Shown here in pieces: positions 7,476-11,157 of a stretch of 11,157 nt of DNA. The stretch spans positions 1-11,157 of the forward strand of contig DVNA01000125.1 of assembly GCA_018714665.1 (NCBI GenBank), in the 5' to 3' direction. The DNA is from Candidatus Gallibacteroides avistercoris (GTDB lineage Bacteria; Bacteroidota; Bacteroidia; Bacteroidales; CHK158-818). Made by a program: the position numbers and the translations under genes. The notes below the pieces were generated by a model. The model was not told the origin of the DNA. It saw nothing but the letters and a program-made list of their open reading frames with translations, and searched no databases. How positions within the stretch are numbered: the first letter of the stretch is position 1; every line of letters starts with the position of its first letter.

Positions 7476-7494
7476 TAAGAACCAAAAGATTTCA

Positions 7495-7502
7495 TATCTT
7501 TG
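7495..7502 (+). promoter_or_regulatory. Candidate promoter (-7 element) for the DUF308 gene
   Basis: TATCTTTG is an exact TAnnTTTG match 20 bp before the ATG at 7523, predicting a leader of about 14 nt. No TTTG is found at -33 spacing. It falls in the 47-bp gap after the SecB-like gene, so the membrane protein may be transcribed independently as well as by readthrough. Confidence 0.5.
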
Positions 7503-7522
7503 TTCATAATAATCTCCAATTT

Positions 7523-8071
7523 ATGGAACAAAAAGAAAGCAAAAAATCAAAATGGAGTACCCCTGTCTGGGGAAGTATCCTGACTATTATCGTCGGATCA
7601 ATTTTAATTATCTGGCCAGAACTGGCCCTTTCGTATATTGTTATCGTAATCGGGCTACTGTTCCTGATAAGCGGACTATCGGCAGCCATTTCGTATTGGG
7701 CAAATAAAAATTCGGACGGTAATTCCTACACATACCTACTCTTTACCGGTATCGGAAGCACATTATTCGGCTTATGGCTGATTTTAATGCCTCAATTTTT
7801 TGTAAACATTTTAATGTTTGTCATGGGTGGGATACTCGTCCTGGCCGGGATACAACAACTAGGAGAATTGATCATACTGCGAAAAAACATGATTGTGCCC
7901 TTTGTCTTTTTCATTCTCCCTACGTTAGTGCTTTTAGCCGGTATTCTGATTCTATTCAATCCATTCTCCACCGCCACCAGCGTAGTTGTCATATTCGGCG
8001 TATCGGCTGTTTTATACGGGATTGCAGGACTGATAAACGGATACAAGGCAAAGAGACAAATTACATTTTAA
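7523..8071 (+). CDS. DUF308 / HdeD-like six-helix membrane protein
   Basis: The 182-residue inner-membrane protein has a short basic, hydrophilic N terminus (MEQKESKKSKW) and six hydrophobic segments at about 14-31, 35-55, 69-89, 92-112, 123-145 and 150-171. They form three pairs, each starting with a helix that ends in Pro (IIWPELA, LILMPQF, LILFNPF) and followed by a Gly-rich helix. This internal repetition is typical of the DUF308/HdeD family. HdeD is tied to acid resistance in E. coli, but most family members have no assigned activity, so no specific function is claimed. The C terminus is short and basic (NGYKAKRQITF). The last 11 bp overlap the convergent NlpC/P60 gene. Confidence 0.8.
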   Translation: MEQKESKKSKWSTPVWGSILTIIVGSILIIWPELALSYIVIVIGLLFLISGLSAAISYWANKNSDGNSYTYLLFTGIGSTLFGLWLILMPQFFVNILMFVMGGILVLAGIQQLGELIILRKNMIVPFVFFILPTLVLLAGILILFNPFSTATSVVVIFGVSAVLYGIAGLINGYKAKRQITF

Positions 8072-8582
8072 CCCGTGCAGCTGTTTTCCATTTCGATCGG
8101 TAATAAGGTTCATCCAAGTGACTTATTACTACTCCCTTCGATGTAGAAGCATGAATAAAATAACCATTTTTTAGGTATATCCCTACATGATTTACCTTTG
8201 AGCGATTACGTCCGGTAGCAAAAAAAACGAGATCGCACGTTTGTAATTTCTTTTTACCTATTTTTTTACAATCTCGTCTGAGAATCAATTCGGCAGAGCG
8301 GTTGAGTTTAACATGGAACAACTTACGATATACCGCGCTCACAAACCCGGAACAGTCCACCCCCCTTTTACTGTTTCCTCCATAACGATAAGGAGTACCC
8401 AACCACAAGGCCCCCTCTTCGTACAACGGAATAAAATCCGATGAATTGATCCGGATTCCATATTGTTTCGATAACGAAGCGTAGTTTGGCCGATGAGAAT
8501 GACTGCGTCTGGTAGTAGAACACGACATCAACACCCCACACACCAAACTCACAACTAACAATATTTTCAAATAGCGTTTCAT
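8061..8582 (-). CDS. NlpC/P60-family lipoprotein, probable peptidoglycan endopeptidase
   Basis: This 173-residue, MepS/Spr-like cysteine peptidase probably cleaves peptide stems of murein at the cell surface or in the periplasm. The N terminus MKRYLKILLVVSLVCGVLMS followed by Cys21 is a lipoprotein signal with a lipobox-like LMSC. The NlpC/P60 domain has TPYRYGGNSKRGVDCSGFV with catalytic Cys77, then VNHVGIYL with His122 and YFIHAS with His134 as the remaining polar active-site residues. I chose the ATG at 8582. The frame stays open to 8693, but the longer N terminus would hide the signal peptide and run through a -7 promoter element at 8605-8612. At under 180 residues it is a single catalytic domain with no visible SH3 or LysM targeting module. 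Confidence 0.9.
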   Translation of the reverse strand: MKRYLKILLVVSLVCGVLMSCSTTRRSHSHRPNYASLSKQYGIRINSSDFIPLYEEGALWLGTPYRYGGNSKRGVDCSGFVSAVYRKLFHVKLNRSAELILRRDCKKIGKKKLQTCDLVFFATGRNRSKVNHVGIYLKNGYFIHASTSKGVVISHLDEPYYRSKWKTAARVKM

Positions 8583-8604
8583 ATCTTCGACAATTTCTAC
8601 CTTA

Positions 8605-8612
8605 CAAAGATA
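8605..8612 (-). promoter_or_regulatory. Candidate promoter (-7 element) for the NlpC/P60 gene
   Basis: CAAAGATA on the plus strand reads TATCTTTG on the minus strand, an exact TAnnTTTG match 22 bp before the chosen ATG. It predicts a leader of about 15 nt and supports the shorter start. The -33 element is not recognisable. Confidence 0.5.
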
Positions 8613-8644
8613 AAATTTCATCCGAAAAGTCTCCTCTATCCTAG

Positions 8645-8685
8645 AACAATTTTTGGAGATGTATCTACCTATTCCAAAAATTGTT
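8645..8685. repeat. 13-bp perfect inverted repeat between two divergent genes
   Basis: AACAATTTTTGGA (8645-8657) and TCCAAAAATTGTT (8673-8685) are perfectly complementary around a 15-nt spacer. The repeat lies between the minus-strand -7 element of the NlpC/P60 gene and the plus-strand -7 element of the secreted protein. That placement suits a shared operator. It follows no gene end in either direction, so a terminator role is unlikely. Confidence 0.5.
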
Positions 8686-8725
8686 AAACTCATCAGGATT
8701 ATATCTCACTTTATAAAAAAAAAGA

Positions 8726-8733
8726 TATATTTG
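8726..8733 (+). promoter_or_regulatory. Candidate promoter (-7 element) for the secreted-protein gene
   Basis: TATATTTG fits TAnnTTTG. No TTTG lies at -33 spacing. Transcription would start near 8740, giving a leader of about 130 nt. Within it TTTATAAAC occurs twice (8764-8772 and 8784-8792), exactly 20 bp apart. The rest of the 8583-8871 gap shows the inverted repeat at 8645-8685 and nothing else I recognise. Confidence 0.45.
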
Positions 8734-8856
8734 TATAGGAGAAACTTTATACAATATGCAGCATTTATAAACGGACCTGCATCTTTATAAACACAAGGAG
8801 TTTTATTTTTCATCTTCTACCAGAGAATAAATAAAAATCCTACCAAACAAAAAAAC

Positions 8857-8862
8857 AGGAGG
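8857..8862 (+). promoter_or_regulatory. Strong Shine-Dalgarno sequence before the secreted-protein gene
   Basis: AGGAGG ends 9 nt before the ATG at 8872. Members of this phylum mostly initiate without a Shine-Dalgarno sequence, and I saw no comparable element in front of the other genes here, so it is notable and supports this start codon. Confidence 0.55.
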
Positions 8863-8871
8863 ACAACAATT

Positions 8872-10185
8872 ATGAAAACAAGACTATTATCCTCTTTATT
8901 GGTCTTATGGATGTTTTCGGTTGCATCGTATGCACAGAATTTCATAGAGGACGACCTATATTACCAACCGAATGAGAAAAAACAAATCATAGAACAGAAA
9001 AAACAAGAAAATACAGTTGTTCGCGTGCAACAACAACCGACAACTGTTACCACAACATCTGTCACAAAAACCGTCCAGACGGAATCGCGAGACATAGATG
9101 AATACAACCGTAGATATACATCATCCGTTGAAAACAATGCAGAACCTGTCAGTACATCTACGCAGCAGGTCCAAGCTACCAATCAATATATCAGCGATAA
9201 TGAATATTACGTAGATAACGATAACTACTACCAGGACTTTCAAGACAATGGACAAGTATACGTTTACACCGAACGTATAAGGAAATTTCATAATCCAACG
9301 TTTGTTTTACACATTAGCGACCCATTTTATTACAACGCATTTTACTATAATTCTCCGGGGTGGAGCTTTTATGTAGGTCCGTCTTGGGGATGGTGGGGCC
9401 CCGGATATTACAATCCGTGGTATTGGGATGCATGGTATCCTTATTCCTATTATAGCTGGACGTGGGGATGGAACTATTATGGCCCGTCATGGAGTTGGAG
9501 CTGGGGATGGCACAGTCATCCACACTGGGGATGGAGAGACCCGCATTGGGGATGGCACGATCCTCATTTCAGACCCGTAGGAAGGCCTTACATTTATGCT
9601 AAAAACGGTAACAGTGGAAATATGGGTAGAAATAACGCTGCATATTACGGTAATGGAGGAAGATCGTCGGCCAACAGATATCCCGAGAGAAATACCAATT
9701 CAGTCATTCGTAACAACGGCAACGGATCCCGGTCAGACAGATATCCCAACCGAGTATCTACGCGTCCTTCTTACAACAATACGCCGTCAAGGAATAATGC
9801 AACAAACAACAACCAAACGACAACGCAACCTGCTCCCCGGACAAGAGTTCGTTCCAATAGCAGGACATTTATCAATACAACAAATCCGACCCGGAACAAC
9901 ACCACTACTACCACCGTAGGCACCTATACGAGAAGATCATCTTCTGCTACGTCGAACTCAAACCGGAATAGAAATACCATTAACACAACAACACGGGTAA
10001 GGAGTTCTTCCTCCTCTTCTCAAAACAGTAGATACCCGATCCGGATGCCGAGTACATCGACCTATAACAGAAGTTCATCCGGTTCCAGCAGAAGTACAAT
10101 ATCCGCACCTGCCAGAACCGGAGGACGCAGTTCCGGCGGAAGTATAGGAAATAGTAATTCCGGTGGAAGAAGCCGTTCCAGATAG
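8872..10185 (+). CDS. Secreted low-complexity protein with Trp/Tyr/His-rich core and Arg-rich tail
   Basis: I cannot assign a function. The 437 residues start with a signal peptide (MKTRLLSSLLVLWMFSVASYAQ, cleavage near 21-22). Residues 23-100 are polar, rich in Q, T and V. Residues 101-135 are acidic and Tyr/Asn-rich. In residues 151-240, 18 Trp, 15 Tyr and 4 Phe make up 37 of 90 positions. Six His cluster at 214-232, inside a (D/H)PHWGW(R/H) repeat. Residues 251-437 are Ser/Asn/Thr/Gly/Arg-rich with 30 Arg, no Lys and only two acidic residues. The protein has no Cys. Proteins of this type occur in Bacteroidales as hypothetical proteins, sometimes carrying vitellogenin-like names from compositional matches; I give that name no weight. 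The signal peptide places it in the periplasm or outside. A strong Shine-Dalgarno sequence, a long leader and a terminator suggest a separately controlled single gene. Confidence 0.85.
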   Translation: MKTRLLSSLLVLWMFSVASYAQNFIEDDLYYQPNEKKQIIEQKKQENTVVRVQQQPTTVTTTSVTKTVQTESRDIDEYNRRYTSSVENNAEPVSTSTQQVQATNQYISDNEYYVDNDNYYQDFQDNGQVYVYTERIRKFHNPTFVLHISDPFYYNAFYYNSPGWSFYVGPSWGWWGPGYYNPWYWDAWYPYSYYSWTWGWNYYGPSWSWSWGWHSHPHWGWRDPHWGWHDPHFRPVGRPYIYAKNGNSGNMGRNNAAYYGNGGRSSANRYPERNTNSVIRNNGNGSRSDRYPNRVSTRPSYNNTPSRNNATNNNQTTTQPAPRTRVRSNSRTFINTTNPTRNNTTTTTVGTYTRRSSSATSNSNRNRNTINTTTRVRSSSSSSQNSRYPIRMPSTSTYNRSSSGSSRSTISAPARTGGRSSGGSIGNSNSGGRSRSR

Positions 10186-10198
10186 AGAAAGAGAATTC

Positions 10199-10250
10199 AA
10201 CATAGATAATAATCGTCCGGACAACTCCGACAACTATTATCTATGTTTTG
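10199..10250 (+). terminator. Terminator after the secreted-protein gene
   Basis: The 13-bp arms AACATAGATAATA (10199-10211) and TATTATCTATGTT (10235-10247) are perfectly complementary. The 23-nt loop contains a second small palindrome (GTCCGGAC). A short T-run follows (TTTT at 10246-10249). The stem is AT-rich and the U-tract is brief, so it may be leaky toward the outer-membrane protein gene. Confidence 0.6.
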
Positions 10251-10288
10251 TTATGTAATTTAAGTGTAATCAACAAAGAACAGAAAAC

Positions 10289-11157
10289 ATGAAACATATC
10301 CTATTTTCGATAGGAATAGCATTTTGCACTATTCCACTATTTGCCCAAGGAGAATTGGATGCATTGAAATATTCACAACACGATTTACGAGGAACGGCAC
10401 GTTACATGAGTATGGGTGGCGCTTTTGGCGCATTGGGAGGAGACATTTCCACCTTTTCTCAAAATCCTGCGGGAATAGGTGTATTCCGAAATTCGGAGGT
10501 AGCGGCTACCATCAATTTATCCAACACAAAAACCCAAACCTCTACCTCATCTTTCGGAATTCTCAAAGACAACAAATTCCGATTCACGTTTGACAATATC
10601 GGTTATGTAGCGACTTTCCGAACCAACAAAAACGACTACCTCAACAACATCAACATAGGTTTTGCCTATAACCGCCTAAAATCCTTTAACAGAAAATATA
10701 AAGCGGGATATAATGACATACGCTCTTCCATCTCCGATTATATTGCAGTCAAAACAGACGGTATTCCGGTTTCTGATTTGGCAATAACCGATAATTACAA
10801 TCCCTATAATACACAACCGTGGTTGAGCGTTCTGGGCTACGAATCATACTTGATCGGGCCTGCCGGTGGCGACAACCTCTACGGTGGTGTTTTAGATTAT
10901 GCCAACGGGGGTATGGGTAATGCAGACCTGTTTGTTACAGAAAAAGGGCGTATCGACGAATACTCTTTCAACTTAGGTGGGAATATCCTGGATATCGCAT
11001 ATTTTGGATTGGGTATCGGTGTAATGGATCTGCATTACGAACTCAACACCTCGTACAAAGAGTATATCGATTGGACACACGTCCCGAACGGAAACAGAGG
11101 AGACTTCGATTTACGTACAGCTCTCTCGACAAGTGGTACGGGTTTTAACTTTAAATT
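10289..11157 (+). CDS. OmpP1/FadL-family outer-membrane protein (3' partial)
   Basis: The frame opens at ATG 10289 and runs off the window after 289 complete codons. Residues 1-20 (MKHILFSIGIAFCTIPLFAQ) are a signal peptide. The mature N terminus has HDLRGTARYMSMGGAFGALG (31-50) and then GDISTFSQNPAGIGVFRNSE. This pattern is typical of the plug region of Bacteroidota OmpP1/FadL/TodX-like proteins, in which the NPAG motif is conserved. The remainder alternates polar and aromatic residues, as expected for beta-barrel strands (for example NIGFAYNRLKSFNRKY). FadL proteins move hydrophobic molecules across the outer membrane; Bacteroidales homologues are sometimes labelled hemin receptors without direct proof. 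The substrate here is unknown. The C-terminal barrel strands lie outside the window. I see no clear promoter in the gap after 10250. Confidence 0.85.
   Translation, partial: MKHILFSIGIAFCTIPLFAQGELDALKYSQHDLRGTARYMSMGGAFGALGGDISTFSQNPAGIGVFRNSEVAATINLSNTKTQTSTSSFGILKDNKFRFTFDNIGYVATFRTNKNDYLNNINIGFAYNRLKSFNRKYKAGYNDIRSSISDYIAVKTDGIPVSDLAITDNYNPYNTQPWLSVLGYESYLIGPAGGDNLYGGVLDYANGGMGNADLFVTEKGRIDEYSFNLGGNILDIAYFGLGIGVMDLHYELNTSYKEYIDWTHVPNGNRGDFDLRTALSTSGTGFNFK

Noticed and set aside
7774..8103. 109-codon frame within and past the DUF308 gene
   Set aside because: It overlaps an intact six-helix membrane protein gene in another frame and the end of the NlpC/P60 gene, with no family signal.
8583..8693. 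Longer N terminus for the NlpC/P60 protein
   Set aside because: It would bury a clear lipoprotein signal peptide and includes a -7 promoter element and the 13-bp inverted repeat.
9622..10182. Tandem DNA repeat or CRISPR-like array in the low-complexity coding tail
   Set aside because: The repetition is of amino-acid composition only; no regularly spaced nucleotide repeat is present.

Overview
The window looks like chromosomal core DNA from a member of the Bacteroidales (Bacteroidota), in the Bacteroides/Parabacteroides/Barnesiella range. The evidence is the following. Several genes are preceded by TAnnTTTG -7 elements, one of them with a TTTG -33 element at 19-nt spacing. Shine-Dalgarno sequences are mostly absent. 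Rho carries a very long disordered insert. The last gene is an OmpP1/FadL-like outer-membrane protein of the kind common in this phylum. I cannot fix the genus from sequence alone.

Layout. 1-1417 (+): the end of pyrK and all of pyrD, overlapping by 13 bp; together they encode the NAD-dependent class 1B dihydroorotate dehydrogenase of pyrimidine synthesis. 1406-2068 (-): nth (endonuclease III), whose 3' end overlaps pyrD tail to tail. 2158-3177 (-): pheS, followed by a clear intrinsic terminator and preceded by a textbook Bacteroidales promoter. 3313-4656 (+): tilS, divergent from pheS. 4892-6844 (+): rho, behind a long leader that can fold, followed by a 48-bp perfect palindrome acting as a terminator. 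6978-7475 (+): a small SecB-like protein. 7523-8071 (+): a DUF308/HdeD-type membrane protein. 8061-8582 (-): an NlpC/P60 lipoprotein hydrolase, again overlapping its convergent neighbour. 8872-10185 (+): a secreted low-complexity protein with a Trp/Tyr/His-rich core and an Arg-rich, Lys-free tail. 10289-11157 (+): the first 289 codons of an OmpP1/FadL-family outer-membrane protein.

Functionally the first two thirds is housekeeping: nucleotide synthesis, base-excision repair, tRNA charging, tRNA modification and transcription termination. The last third concerns the envelope: a membrane protein, a cell-wall hydrolase, a secreted low-complexity protein and an outer-membrane barrel. No mobile element, CRISPR array, rRNA, tRNA or phage gene is visible. 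No gene-free stretch exceeds 300 bases; the largest are 4657-4891 and 8583-8871, both described below.

The most interesting items are the secreted aromatic/arginine-rich protein and the inverted repeat upstream of it, the disordered domain and structured leader of rho, and the SecB-like orphan. I saw no convincing multi-gene novel system.
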